Part shown: piece by piece, positions 55,171-63,448 of the stretch
Layout of the letters: each line of letters begins with the position of its first letter
Numbering within the stretch: the stretch's first letter is position 1
Source: Streptococcus gallolyticus
GTDB lineage: Bacteria > Bacillota > Bacilli > Lactobacillales > Streptococcaceae
Reading direction: 5' to 3'
DNA: 64,000 bases
NCBI RefSeq assembly: GCF_003337175.1
Contig: NZ_NETH01000002.1
Coordinates: 1-64,000, forward strand
The notes under the pieces: generated by a model
Seen by the model: only the letters and a program-made list of their open reading frames with translations
The model's database searches: none
Told to the model about the DNA's origin: nothing
Translations under genes and position numbers: made by a program

Positions 55171-55788
55171 ATGGGAAAAATTTCAAAAGAAGATTGTTTG
55201 AAACGTCGTGAGGAAATTATTGATGTTGCGCAGGCTCTTTACCAAGAAATGCCTTTTAAAGAGATTAACATAAAAGAAATTGGAGGTCATTTAGCATTCA
55301 CACGCACAGCTATTTATACTTATTTTAAGAATAAAGAGGAAATCTTTTTAGCGCTTTTAGAGCGTGAGTATTTAAAATGGGAGCAGGATTTGCAAAGTAT
55401 CTTAGACAAAGAGGCGCTAGATAGAGAGCAGTTTGCCAAAGAAATAGCTATGAGTCTTGAAAAACGCTCGATTTTGCTGAAGATTTTAGCGGTTGATATG
55501 GCCTCGCTTGATGCTGGAAGTCGAATAGAAGCTTTGATTTCTTTTAAAAAAGTTTATGGCCGTTCACTGGATTTGGTTAACCAAATACTCAAAAAGCATT
55601 TTCCAGAACGAAGTGATCTAGCGAATCAAGGCTTTATCTTTGCTTTCTTTCCCTTTCTTTACGGAGTATATCCCTATACAGAGGTAACCAATAAGCAGAA
55701 ATTGGCAATGACTGAGGCATCGGTTTCCTACGTTTACATGGGTGTTTCGGAAATAATTGAAAATTGTATTTTAACGTTAATGAAATAG
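55171..55788 (+). CDS. TetR/AcrR family repressor
   Basis: The 205-residue protein has the TetR helix-turn-helix in residues 10-55 (EEIIDVAQALYQEM... FTRTAIYTYFKNKEEIFLALL) and a variable ligand-binding C-terminus. It is the first gene of a tight cluster of reductases and most likely represses its own operon through the two operators upstream. The natural inducer is unknown; aldehydes or quinones are candidates from context. AAAGGAGG precedes the ATG. Confidence 0.93.
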   Translation: MGKISKEDCLKRREEIIDVAQALYQEMPFKEINIKEIGGHLAFTRTAIYTYFKNKEEIFLALLEREYLKWEQDLQSILDKEALDREQFAKEIAMSLEKRSILLKILAVDMASLDAGSRIEALISFKKVYGRSLDLVNQILKKHFPERSDLANQGFIFAFFPFLYGVYPYTEVTNKQKLAMTEASVSYVYMGVSEIIENCILTLMK

Positions 55789-55796
55789 GAGAAAAA

Positions 55797-56096
55797 ATGT
55801 ATTTAATTGATATTACTATTAGGGCTGACCAAGTGCCTGCTGATAAAGCCGATGAACTCTTGGCTGGTCATCGTACTTGGTTTAGCACACAAGCACAGGC
55901 AGGACACTTCTTGCTAGTCGGTCCCTACCGTGATAAAGCAATGGCAGGACTTATCATTGCACAGGCAAATAGCAGAGCTGAATTGGATGATTTGATTGCT
56001 AAGGATGCTTACTATCCAGATATGGCGACTTATGACATCCACGAATTTCAAGCTAATATTATTGCAGAAAACATTACAGATTATAAAGGACATTAA
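55797..56096 (+). CDS. YciI-like protein
   Basis: The 99-residue protein has the YciI ferredoxin-like fold pattern: a short beta start, a RTWFSTQAQAGHFLLVGPY segment with conserved His and Gly-Pro, and a C-terminal DIHEFQ. Relatives include dimeric enzymes and dechlorinase-like proteins, mostly without known function. The ATG at 55797 follows AGGAG. It lies 8 nt after the TetR gene and 12 nt before the next reductase gene. Confidence 0.85.
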   Translation: MYLIDITIRADQVPADKADELLAGHRTWFSTQAQAGHFLLVGPYRDKAMAGLIIAQANSRAELDDLIAKDAYYPDMATYDIHEFQANIIAENITDYKGH

Positions 56097-56108
56097 GAGG
56101 TGACGAAT

Positions 56109-57062
56109 ATGACTCAAAAAACAGAAGCAAAATTGGTATTAGGAACATGGTCTTGGGGAGTTGGTGGTTTTGCTGGCGGCGATGCCATCTTTGGTAATCA
56201 ATTGGACACAGCAGATTTGACAGACGTTTTCAACACAGCTATGGCACATGGCCTTAATGTCTTTGACACGGCTTATGCTTATGCTAACGGTGAATCAGAA
56301 CGTATTCTCGGTGAACTTGCTAATGCTTATGGTCGTGACCAAGTTGTTATTTCCGATAAATTCACCCCAGGTATGCAAAATGATGCAGCTGAAAATCCAG
56401 TCCTTGATATGTTTGAAGGTAGCCTTAAACGTCTAGGTACAGATTTTATTGATATTTATTGGATTCACAATTCAGCAGATGTGGAACGTTGGACACCGCT
56501 TTTGGTTGATGCCGTTAAAACTGGAAAAATTGGCCGTATCGGTGTTTCAAATCATAGTCTTAATCAGGTCAAACGTGTTCAAGACATTTTAGCTCCACAT
56601 GGCATCAAAGTATCAGCAGTTCAAAATCATTTTAGCCTTTTGTATCGCAATTCTATTGAAGATGGGCTTCTTGATTACTGTAAGGAAAATGACATTCAAT
56701 TCTTCTCATATATGGTCTTAGAACAGGGTGCCTTATCTGGGAAATACGATGAAAATCACCCACTCCCAGCAAATTCAAGCCGTGGTAAGACTTACAATCC
56801 AATGTTCCCAGCTTTGAAAGACTTATTGGCATCTTTAGCGCAATTGGCAGAAAAATATGATGCCTCTTCAGCACAAATTGCGACTGCTTGGGCAATTGGC
56901 CGTGGAACAACACCAATTTTAGGGGTGACAAAAGTAGAGCAAGTCATGGATGCAGCACAAGTGGCAACCATTACTTTGACAGCTGACGAAATTGCACAAC
57001 TTGAACAAATCGCCATTGCATCAGGTGTTGATACACGTGGTGGCTGGGAAGGTCAGGCCTGA
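56109..57062 (+). CDS. Aldo/keto reductase (second)
   Basis: The 317-residue reductase shows LGTWSWGVGGF, VFDTAYAYANGESERILGE (catalytic Asp/Tyr near residue 55) and DFIDIYWIHNSAD, where the residue after the IH pair is Asn. A C-terminal GRGTTPILGVTKVEQV binds NADPH. It differs from the first reductase in this window, so it is not a simple duplicate. AAGAGGTGACG precedes the ATG at 56109. It is part of the TetR cluster. Confidence 0.92.
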   Translation: MTQKTEAKLVLGTWSWGVGGFAGGDAIFGNQLDTADLTDVFNTAMAHGLNVFDTAYAYANGESERILGELANAYGRDQVVISDKFTPGMQNDAAENPVLDMFEGSLKRLGTDFIDIYWIHNSADVERWTPLLVDAVKTGKIGRIGVSNHSLNQVKRVQDILAPHGIKVSAVQNHFSLLYRNSIEDGLLDYCKENDIQFFSYMVLEQGALSGKYDENHPLPANSSRGKTYNPMFPALKDLLASLAQLAEKYDASSAQIATAWAIGRGTTPILGVTKVEQVMDAAQVATITLTADEIAQLEQIAIASGVDTRGGWEGQA

Positions 57063-57084
57063 TTTAACAGAAAGGAATTTACAA

Positions 57085-57606
57085 ATGAAAACAACCGTTT
57101 TTGCATTTCATCCAGACTTAGAAAATGGCTCACGTATCAATGCTAGTCTAGCAAAGGCTGCTAGTGAAGCTGGTTTTGAGGTACGTGATGTTTACCAGAT
57201 GTATCCTGATTTTAAGATTGATGTGGCAGCAGAGCAGGTTGCACTTGAAGCAAGCGACCGCATTGTTTTACAATTTCCTATTTATTGGTACCAAACGCCA
57301 GCTCTTTTAAAACAATGGTTTGACGCTGTTTTGGAGTATGGCTGGGCTTATGGCTCAGCAGGAGACGCCCTCCAAGGTAAAGAAGTACTTTTGGTTGCAA
57401 GTTTTGGTGCAGGATCTGAAGATTATCAACCTAATGGTCGCTTCCATACGACTATTGAGGAAGTTTTGAAGCCTATTATGACGATTCAATACCATACAGG
57501 TTTGCTATTTCTAACGCCATTTACCATCACAGGCACCCTAAATCTTAGCGATGAAGTTCTTGGTCAACAAGTCCAAAACTACCTTGAACTATTATCGGCA
57601 AACTAA
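57085..57606 (+). CDS. Flavodoxin-fold NAD(P)H oxidoreductase
   Basis: The 173-residue protein resembles the MdaB/KefF/YwrO quinone reductases: FAFHPDLENGSRINASLAKAA near the start, FQFPIYWYQTPALLKQWFD near residue 65 and GWAYGSAGDALQGK near residue 90. Such enzymes reduce quinones by two electrons with FMN or FAD and protect against electrophiles. AAAGGAATT precedes the ATG at 57085. It stands in the TetR cluster between two aldo/keto reductase genes. Confidence 0.9.
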   Translation: MKTTVFAFHPDLENGSRINASLAKAASEAGFEVRDVYQMYPDFKIDVAAEQVALEASDRIVLQFPIYWYQTPALLKQWFDAVLEYGWAYGSAGDALQGKEVLLVASFGAGSEDYQPNGRFHTTIEEVLKPIMTIQYHTGLLFLTPFTITGTLNLSDEVLGQQVQNYLELLSAN

Positions 57607-57637
57607 TGGTTGCCGCTTCAAAATGAAAGGAAAAGCA

Positions 57638-58435
57638 ATGCAATATATAACACTCAACACTGGGGCGCAGATGCCTCAGTTGGGATTTGGGGTTTATCAA
57701 ATTCCTGAAAAAGAGGCAGAGAGAATTGTTAGTCAAGCGATAAAAACAGGCTACCGTCATATTGATACAGCACAGTATTATCGCAATGAAGTTGGCGTTG
57801 GTCAGGCAATTAAGGCCTCTGGTCTGCCTAGAGAAGACTTTTTCCTTACCACCAAATTGGCGACATCAGGCTACCGTGCAACCAAGGCACAGATTGCGCA
57901 GGCTTTAAAGAATCTGCAAACGGATTATATTGATTTAATGTTGATTCATTGGGTGGTATCTGATTATGAAGGAACTTACCAAGCCTTGCAAGAAGCTTAT
58001 CAAGCAGGTCAGTTAAAGGCAATTGGTTTATCAAATTTTAACCAAGAACAAATCAAGAGAATTCTTGCTAATTTTTCTGTGAAACCAGCGGTGCTCCAAA
58101 ATGAAATGCACGTTTTTCAACAGCAAGTTGCTATGCGACAATTTTGCCGTGAAAATGCTATTCAATTTGAATCTTGGGCACCTTTCGGTGAAGGTAAGGA
58201 AAATATTTTCAATCATCCTTTGTTAACAACGATTGGCAGCTATTATCACAAGACAGCTGCGCAAGTTATTTTACGCTTTCTACTTCAAGAAGGTGTGGTA
58301 GCTATTCCCAAATCTGCCAATAGCGATCGGATGAAACAGAATTTTGAGATTTTTGATTTTGAATTGTCCACTAAAGATATGGAGGCGATTCGTCAACTTG
58401 ACCGTGGCCACGGTTTATTTGGCTGGAACGAATGA
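57638..58435 (+). CDS. Aldo/keto reductase (third, AKR5-like)
   Basis: The 265-residue reductase is of the 2,5-diketogluconate reductase/methylglyoxal reductase type: MPQLGFGVYQIPEKEAE, RHIDTAQYYRNEVGVG (catalytic Asp/Tyr), DYIDLMLIHW with catalytic His, and AIPKSANSDRMKQNFEIFDF for NADPH. AAAGGAAAAG precedes the ATG at 57638. Its presence with two other reductases, a quinone reductase and an SDR points to detoxification of mixed carbonyl compounds. Confidence 0.92.
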   Translation: MQYITLNTGAQMPQLGFGVYQIPEKEAERIVSQAIKTGYRHIDTAQYYRNEVGVGQAIKASGLPREDFFLTTKLATSGYRATKAQIAQALKNLQTDYIDLMLIHWVVSDYEGTYQALQEAYQAGQLKAIGLSNFNQEQIKRILANFSVKPAVLQNEMHVFQQQVAMRQFCRENAIQFESWAPFGEGKENIFNHPLLTTIGSYYHKTAAQVILRFLLQEGVVAIPKSANSDRMKQNFEIFDFELSTKDMEAIRQLDRGHGLFGWNE

Positions 58436-58455
58436 GACAGGAGAGGAAAACCAAA

Positions 58456-59073
58456 ATGAAGATTTTTATGGCAGGTTCGACAGGTCGTGTAGCGACAGAA
58501 CTTTTGAAAAAATTATCAGCAAAAAATTACCAAGTGATTGCGGGTGCTCGTCGCCCAGAAGCCGTTGTTGAACTCCCCAACGTTACACCGCAGAAAATGG
58601 ATTTACATGCTTCAGTTGCAGATTTGGTAAAGCTTTTAAAAGGGGTTGATGCTGTTGTGTTTACGGCAGGTTCTCGTGGTAAGGATTTGCTACAAACGGA
58701 TGCTTACGGTGCTGTCAAATTAATGCAAGCGGCTAAAGAAGCTGGCATTACTCGCTTTGTGATGTTGAGTGCACTTTATTCTTTAACACCTGATAAATGG
58801 CCTGACAGTCTGATTGATTATTATATCGCTAAATTCTTTGCGGACAATTATCTGGTGAATCAATCTGATTTGGACTACACGATTGTTCAGCCAGGAAATT
58901 TATTGGAAGAAGCAGGGCAAGGTCACATTGCTTTGGGAGATAAAGGCTTTACCGCTATTTCAATTGAAGATGTGGCGAGTGTTTTAGCAGAAATCGTTGA
59001 CAAACCGTCAACTTTTAAACGTGTGATTGCGATTAATCCAGGCAGCACAGCCATCTCACAATTATTTGACTAA
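58456..59073 (+). CDS. NAD(P)-binding SDR/NmrA-like protein
   Basis: The 205-residue protein is an atypical short-chain dehydrogenase with a glycine motif MAGSTGRVATELLKKL at the N-terminus, GVDAVVFTAGSRGKDLL near residue 60 and VQPGNLLEEAGQG near residue 145. It resembles YwnB/YhfK-type proteins, which bind NAD(P)H and may be sensors or reductases. GAGAGGAAA precedes the ATG at 58456. It is the last gene of the TetR cluster. Confidence 0.88.
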   Translation: MKIFMAGSTGRVATELLKKLSAKNYQVIAGARRPEAVVELPNVTPQKMDLHASVADLVKLLKGVDAVVFTAGSRGKDLLQTDAYGAVKLMQAAKEAGITRFVMLSALYSLTPDKWPDSLIDYYIAKFFADNYLVNQSDLDYTIVQPGNLLEEAGQGHIALGDKGFTAISIEDVASVLAEIVDKPSTFKRVIAINPGSTAISQLFD

Positions 59074-59155
59074 TGATCAAAAGACTTGATTTAGGGTTTG
59101 CTTTAAGGTAGATAATGATCTAACTTGAAAATAGTAAGATGTCATGATTTTTAAG

Positions 59156-59190
59156 GATAGTCAATCTATTTGAGAATAGATGAGACTGTC
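59156..59190 (+). terminator. Hairpin between the TetR cluster and the DXS-like gene
   Basis: GATAGTC (59156-59162) pairs with GACTGTC, and ATCTATT with AATAGAT, separated by a small internal loop. TAATTAATTTTT follows. It may be a weak terminator or a leader structure; no clear promoter lies in this 154-bp gap. Confidence 0.5.
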
Positions 59191-59227
59191 TAATTAATTT
59201 TTAAACCAAAGAAGGAGAATTATCATT

Positions 59228-60994
59228 ATGGTACTTGAAACCATTACATCACCACAAGATTTAAAACAATTATCACGCAAAGATTTGCACCGTGTTGTTG
59301 ATGAAGCGCGACAAGCACTTCTTGAAAAAACAAGCCAACATGGTGGACACAACGGACCAAACTTTGGTATGGTTGAGATGACCGTTGCCATGCACTATGT
59401 CTTTAATTCGCCAGTAGATAAATTTATTTTTGACGTGTCACACCAATCATACGTTCATAAAATGTTGACTGGGCGTGCACAAGCCTTTCTTGACCCAGCG
59501 CATTATGATGACGTGTCAGGTTATACGAATCCTAAGGAAAGCAACCACGATCTCTTTACAGTAGGTCATACATCAACATCATTGTCACTTGCTTCTGGTG
59601 TGGCTAAAGCACGTGATGTGAAAAATGAAGCCTATAATGTTGTTGCAGTTATTGGTGACGGTTCCCTTTCGGGTGGTATGGCGTATGAAGGCCTAAACCA
59701 AATCGCAACAGAAGGAACTAATACCATTGTCATTGTCAACGATAATGACCAATCAATCGCTGCTAACCCAACCGGCGGCATTTACACAGCACTGCATGAT
59801 TTGCGTGAAAGTAATGGTCAAGCTGCTAATAATCTTTTCAAAGCGCTTGGGTTTGATTACCATTACCTTGATGCAGGAAATGACCTTGACCAATTAATAA
59901 CCTTATTTGAAGAAGTCAAGGATGCTAATCACCCTGTTTTACTACACATCCACACGCAAAAAGGGCACGGTGTGCCATTCATGCAAGAAAATCGTGAAGC
60001 TTTCCACGCTGGTGGCCCATACAACCCTGAAACAGGGGAGTATCTTCACAGTGGTGTAGGTGGTGCTGAAACTTACAGTAGTATCACAACAGATTTGGTT
60101 TTGGATAAAATCAAAAATGACCCGACAGTCATTGCTGTCAATGCTGGCACACCAATGTTTATGCTCAGTCAGGATCAACGCAAACAAGCGGGCAAACAGT
60201 TTGTTGATGTGGGGATTGCTGAAGAAGAGGCTGCTACGATGTCAGCAGGACTTGCTAAAAACGGAGCAAAACCAATTTGGTATGTTGCTGCTACATTTAT
60301 GCAACGTACTTATGACCAGTGGTCACATGATATTGCTTTGAACAATCTGCCAGTCACAGCTCTGGTGTACACGGCGTCTGTCAGTGCCATGAATGATGAA
60401 AGTCACCTTGGTTTCTTTGATATTCCATTCTTGGCTCACATTCCAAATGTGGTCTACTTGGCACCGACAAGTAAAGAAGAACATCTTGCCATGCTTGATT
60501 GGGCGATTGAGCAAAAAGAACACCCAGTAGCTATTCGTATCCCAGTTGGTCCACTTCGTGAAACAGGTGTTGCTGATCTAACAGACTACTCGATTCTTAA
60601 TAAAAACCAAGTGACTCAAAAAGGTAGCAAAGTGGCACTCTTTGGTCTTGGTAATTTCTACGGATTAGCTGAGGAAGTTGCTAAAGAATTGGCTGACAAA
60701 CATGGTATTACAGCAACAATCGTTAATCCAAAATTCATCACAGGATTGGATGAAGAATTGCTTGATAGTTTAGAAACTGATCACCAAGTCGTGGTTACTT
60801 TGGAAGATGGTGTTTTAGAAGGTGGCTACGGTCAAATGGTTGCAAGCTATCTTGGCGATAGGGAGCTTAAAGTTCAAAATTATGGTGTTGAAAAAGCTTT
60901 CCATGATCGTTACAATGTGCAAGAACTGTTAGCAGAAAATGGCATTACTGTCGAAAATATTGTTAACAATGTTTTAAAGAATTTGGCAGAATAA
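59228..60994 (+). CDS. DXS-like thiamine diphosphate enzyme with altered acceptor site
   Basis: The 588-residue protein has the architecture of 1-deoxy-D-xylulose-5-phosphate synthase: histidines 41 and 72 (DVSHQSYVHKMLTGR), the ThDP motif GDGSLSGG (143-150) to NDND (171-174), and the PYR-domain Glu332 (VGIAEEEAAT). By comparison with E. coli DXS (from memory) several acceptor-site residues differ: the Tyr of IYSTF is Ala354, the Arg of DRAG is Thr382 and the second Arg of RYPRG is Val440. Streptococci use the mevalonate route and no other MEP gene is visible. It probably joins pyruvate to a different aldehyde. A GAAGGAG site precedes the ATG. Confidence 0.85.
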   Translation: MVLETITSPQDLKQLSRKDLHRVVDEARQALLEKTSQHGGHNGPNFGMVEMTVAMHYVFNSPVDKFIFDVSHQSYVHKMLTGRAQAFLDPAHYDDVSGYTNPKESNHDLFTVGHTSTSLSLASGVAKARDVKNEAYNVVAVIGDGSLSGGMAYEGLNQIATEGTNTIVIVNDNDQSIAANPTGGIYTALHDLRESNGQAANNLFKALGFDYHYLDAGNDLDQLITLFEEVKDANHPVLLHIHTQKGHGVPFMQENREAFHAGGPYNPETGEYLHSGVGGAETYSSITTDLVLDKIKNDPTVIAVNAGTPMFMLSQDQRKQAGKQFVDVGIAEEEAATMSAGLAKNGAKPIWYVAATFMQRTYDQWSHDIALNNLPVTALVYTASVSAMNDESHLGFFDIPFLAHIPNVVYLAPTSKEEHLAMLDWAIEQKEHPVAIRIPVGPLRETGVADLTDYSILNKNQVTQKGSKVALFGLGNFYGLAEEVAKELADKHGITATIVNPKFITGLDEELLDSLETDHQVVVTLEDGVLEGGYGQMVASYLGDRELKVQNYGVEKAFHDRYNVQELLAENGITVENIVNNVLKNLAE

Positions 60995-61048
60995 AACCTT
61001 TTCAGTATAAGTAACAATCAACATGATAAAAGGCAAAACTTGCCTTCC

Positions 61049-61080
61049 AAGAAGCTGAGACCAAGTGCTCAGCTTCTTTG
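61049..61080 (+). terminator. Terminator after the DXS-like gene
   Basis: AAGAAGCTGAG (61049-61059) pairs with CTCAGCTTCTT (61068-61078). A small AAGGCAA/TTGCCTT hairpin precedes it. Confidence 0.8.
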
Positions 61081-61086
61081 TTTATG

Positions 61087-61282
61087 TAGTCATAGGCAGT
61101 TTGAATTTTAATAATCTGGAAATAGATTGTTGAAGGTCGCTGTAAAGGCATATAAAAACAGCCCTTGCCACCTTTGGTTAATTTAGATTTTCCATGCTCA
61201 ATTGATTAGGCACTTTTTAATATTTGCTTTGTAAGCTAGATTTCCAACCTCAAACAATTCTCAAGCATTTGAGCAATCAGTT
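61087..61282 (+). repeat. Decayed sequence, copy B of the 54.7 kb fragment
   Basis: The DNA lines up with 54735-54920 over its length, best in the stretch ending CTCAAACAATTCTCAAG (61249-61265) against CTCAAACCATTCTCAAG (54887-54903). Stops interrupt every frame here, so this copy is more decayed. Like copy A it begins directly after the terminator of the preceding gene. The remainder to 61400 holds a terminator and a promoter but no gene. Confidence 0.5.
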
Positions 61283-61303
61283 ACTGGGTTCTAATACGCT
61301 GAT

Positions 61304-61333
61304 AATCGGCACTCTTTTGGGTGCTGATTTTTT
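61304..61333 (+). terminator. Orphan terminator
   Basis: AATCGGCACTC (61304-61314) pairs with GGGTGCTGATT (61319-61329), with G-U pairs, then T6. No intact gene ends just before it, so it may close an untranslated transcript or belong to the lost gene of copy B. Confidence 0.75.
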
Positions 61334-61374
61334 ATTTTTGACAACAGTTATCAGTCTCTTTTTTATTAAAAATT

Positions 61375-61383
61375 TGTTATACT
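61375..61383 (+). promoter_or_regulatory. Extended -10 promoter of the glucosaminidase gene
   Basis: TGTTATACT lies 31 nt before the TTG start. The TTGACA at 61338 is too far away to pair with it. Confidence 0.5.
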
Positions 61384-61414
61384 GGAAGGTGAATTTGCGA
61401 AAGGATTGACAGAT

Positions 61415-62074
61415 TTGGCAAAAACAAGAAAACGAAAGATTAGAAAGAAAGCGAGAAGTCATCGTCGGCAGAAAAAAGTTCCTAAATGGGCTTTATACGG
61501 CATGAGTTTGTTGGCGGTTTTAGCTTGTGTCGCCTTAGTGATTTTCACTTATCAAGCACAAGATGCAGATTATACAGCAACGGCTGACACCACAAGTTCT
61601 ACTACAATATCTGACCAAATAACGATAAATTTTATTGAAAGTATTGGCGAGGCCGCACGGCAAATTGCTGCGCAAAATGACCTTTATGCTTCGGTGATGA
61701 TTGCGCAAGCCATTCTAGAATCAAACAGCGGTCAATCAGCTCTCAGTCAAGCACCTAATTATAACTTTTTTGGCATAAAGGGGGACTACAATGGGCAATC
61801 AGTCACGATGAAAACGTGGGAAGATGACGGAAGTGGTAATGCTTATACCATTGATGCCCAATTTCGCTCGTATGGTAGCCAAGCAGAGTCATTGGAAGAT
61901 TATGCCCAATTTCTCCAAAAAGATATTTATGCTGGTGTTCATAAATCAAACACAACTTCCTACAAGGATGCGACTGCGGCTCTTACAGGTACCTATGCCA
62001 CAGACACTTCATATGGGACAAAACTTAATCGACTGATTGAACAATACGGACTTACTGTTTATGATAGTTGGTGA
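61415..62074 (+). CDS. Membrane-anchored N-acetylglucosaminidase domain protein
   Basis: The 219-residue protein has a very basic N-terminus (AKTRKRKIRKKARSHRRQKK), one membrane segment (about residues 26-48) and an extracellular LytF/FlgJ-type glucosaminidase domain with the catalytic Glu in AQAILESNSGQSALS near residue 107 and PNYNFFGIKGDYNG. It would cut the glycan strand during growth or separation. TTG 61415 is chosen as start because AAAGGA lies 9 nt upstream; a TTG at 61406 would be too close to that site. Confidence 0.88.
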   Translation: MAKTRKRKIRKKARSHRRQKKVPKWALYGMSLLAVLACVALVIFTYQAQDADYTATADTTSSTTISDQITINFIESIGEAARQIAAQNDLYASVMIAQAILESNSGQSALSQAPNYNFFGIKGDYNGQSVTMKTWEDDGSGNAYTIDAQFRSYGSQAESLEDYAQFLQKDIYAGVHKSNTTSYKDATAALTGTYATDTSYGTKLNRLIEQYGLTVYDSW

Positions 62075-62161
62075 GTGTGACTTTTTGCATTTTTTTGATA
62101 AAAAGAATGTTCAGTATTATTTCAAACTTCAAAGAAAAATGTGTAAAATATAGCCTATTTA

Positions 62162-62170
62162 TGCTATAAT
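62162..62170 (+). promoter_or_regulatory. Extended -10 promoter of the DUF1149-degV unit
   Basis: TGCTATAAT lies 30 nt before the ATG, followed by AGAGGAG. Confidence 0.7.
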
Positions 62171-62200
62171 GAATGGTGATATACAAAAGAGGAGACCAGT

Positions 62201-62581
62201 ATGGAATTAGTACGCGAAAAAGAATTTGTAAACCAGTACCATTATGATGCAAGAAATCTCGAATGGGAAAAGAAAAACGGTGCACCAAAGACTAACTTTG
62301 AAGTGACCTTTCAGTTAGTCAAAAAAGATACAGAAAACAATCAAACAACGATTGTCTCCGTATTACAATTTATGGTCGTCAAAAAAGAATTCGTTATTAG
62401 TGGTGTTATCTCACAGATGGTTCACATTAACAATCGCATTGTTAACGAACCACGTGAATTTACTAAAGAAGAAGTTGAAAATTTAGCTGCACCGCTGTTA
62501 GACATTGTCCAACGCTTAACCTATGAAGTCACCGAAATTGCTTTGGATCGTCCAGGGATTAAATTGGAGTTTAGAAACTAA
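62201..62581 (+). CDS. DUF1149 family protein
   Basis: The 126-residue soluble protein matches DUF1149, a small Lactobacillales family with a SecB-like fold (from memory): [27 protein letters not shown] at the start and RPGIKLEF at the end. No catalytic residues are evident. Its stop codon overlaps the degV start by one base, so the two are translationally coupled, and dapB follows 19 nt after degV. Confidence 0.88.
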   Translation: MELVREKEFVNQYHYDARNLEWEKKNGAPKTNFEVTFQLVKKDTENNQTTIVSVLQFMVVKKEFVISGVISQMVHINNRIVNEPREFTKEEVENLAAPLLDIVQRLTYEVTEIALDRPGIKLEFRN

Positions 62582-63429
62582 TGAAATTAGCCGTTATTAC
62601 AGATACAACCGCAGTTTTGTCAGATGACATCAAACAAAAAGAGAACCTCCACATTTTGGATATTCCAATCATGATTGGTGGGATTAGCTACGTTGAAGGT
62701 AAGAACTTGAGCTTGGATGATTTTTACAAGAAAATGGCAATGTCGCCTGTTCTTCCGAAAACAAGCCAACCAAGTTTGGCAAAATTAGACGAGATTTTGT
62801 CACAGTTGTCTTCAGAAGGTTACACACATGTCATCGGTTTATTCTTATCTTCAGGAATTTCAGGATTTTGGCAAAATATTCAATTTCTAGTTGACGATTA
62901 TCCAGAATTGACCATTGCTTTCCCAGATAGCAAAATTACTTCCGCACCGCTTGGTAGCATGGTAAGAAATACCTTGAATTGGGCAGAAGCTGGTATGGAT
63001 TTCGACGATATTTTAGCCAAATTGCAACAACAAATTGACGGAACGAGTGCCTTTATCATGGTTGATGATTTGAATCACTTGGTAAAAGGTGGACGTTTGT
63101 CAAATGGATCAGCACTTATCGGAAATTTACTTAGCATCAAGCCAATTCTTTATTTTAATGACGAAGGTGTTATCGAAGTTTTCGAAAAAGTGAGAACTGA
63201 GAAAAAAGCTATCAAGCGTTTAGTTGACGTTTTGTCTGAAGTGACTGTTAATGGTGATTACGAAGTTTTCATCATTCATTCGCGAGCAGAAGAAAAAGCG
63301 CAACAGTTTTATCAGACTTTAGCCGACAGAGGTCAGGCTGAAAATCTTAAAATTGTTACATTTGATGGTGTTATTGCTACTCATTTAGGGGAAGGCGCAG
63401 TTGCATTTGGTTTCACACCAATTGTTTAA
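62581..63429 (+). CDS. DegV family fatty-acid-binding protein
   Basis: The 282-residue protein starts [15 protein letters not shown] and has the DegV motifs KTSQPS near residue 61 and [11 protein letters not shown] near residue 97, which hold the carboxylate of a bound fatty acid. FakB proteins of this family present fatty acids to the kinase FakA for phospholipid synthesis, so this is probably a FakB; lipid preference cannot be read from the sequence alone. Confidence 0.93.
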   Translation: MKLAVITDTTAVLSDDIKQKENLHILDIPIMIGGISYVEGKNLSLDDFYKKMAMSPVLPKTSQPSLAKLDEILSQLSSEGYTHVIGLFLSSGISGFWQNIQFLVDDYPELTIAFPDSKITSAPLGSMVRNTLNWAEAGMDFDDILAKLQQQIDGTSAFIMVDDLNHLVKGGRLSNGSALIGNLLSIKPILYFNDEGVIEVFEKVRTEKKAIKRLVDVLSEVTVNGDYEVFIIHSRAEEKAQQFYQTLADRGQAENLKIVTFDGVIATHLGEGAVAFGFTPIV

Positions 63430-63448
63430 GTGTTAGAGAGGAAAAAAC

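Noticed and set aside
34308-61080. Family of dispersed repeats formed by AAGAAGCTGAG terminators
   Set aside because: The carB and DXS-gene terminators share AAGAAGCTGAG arms, but the similarity ends at the stem, which fits independent terminators of similar design.
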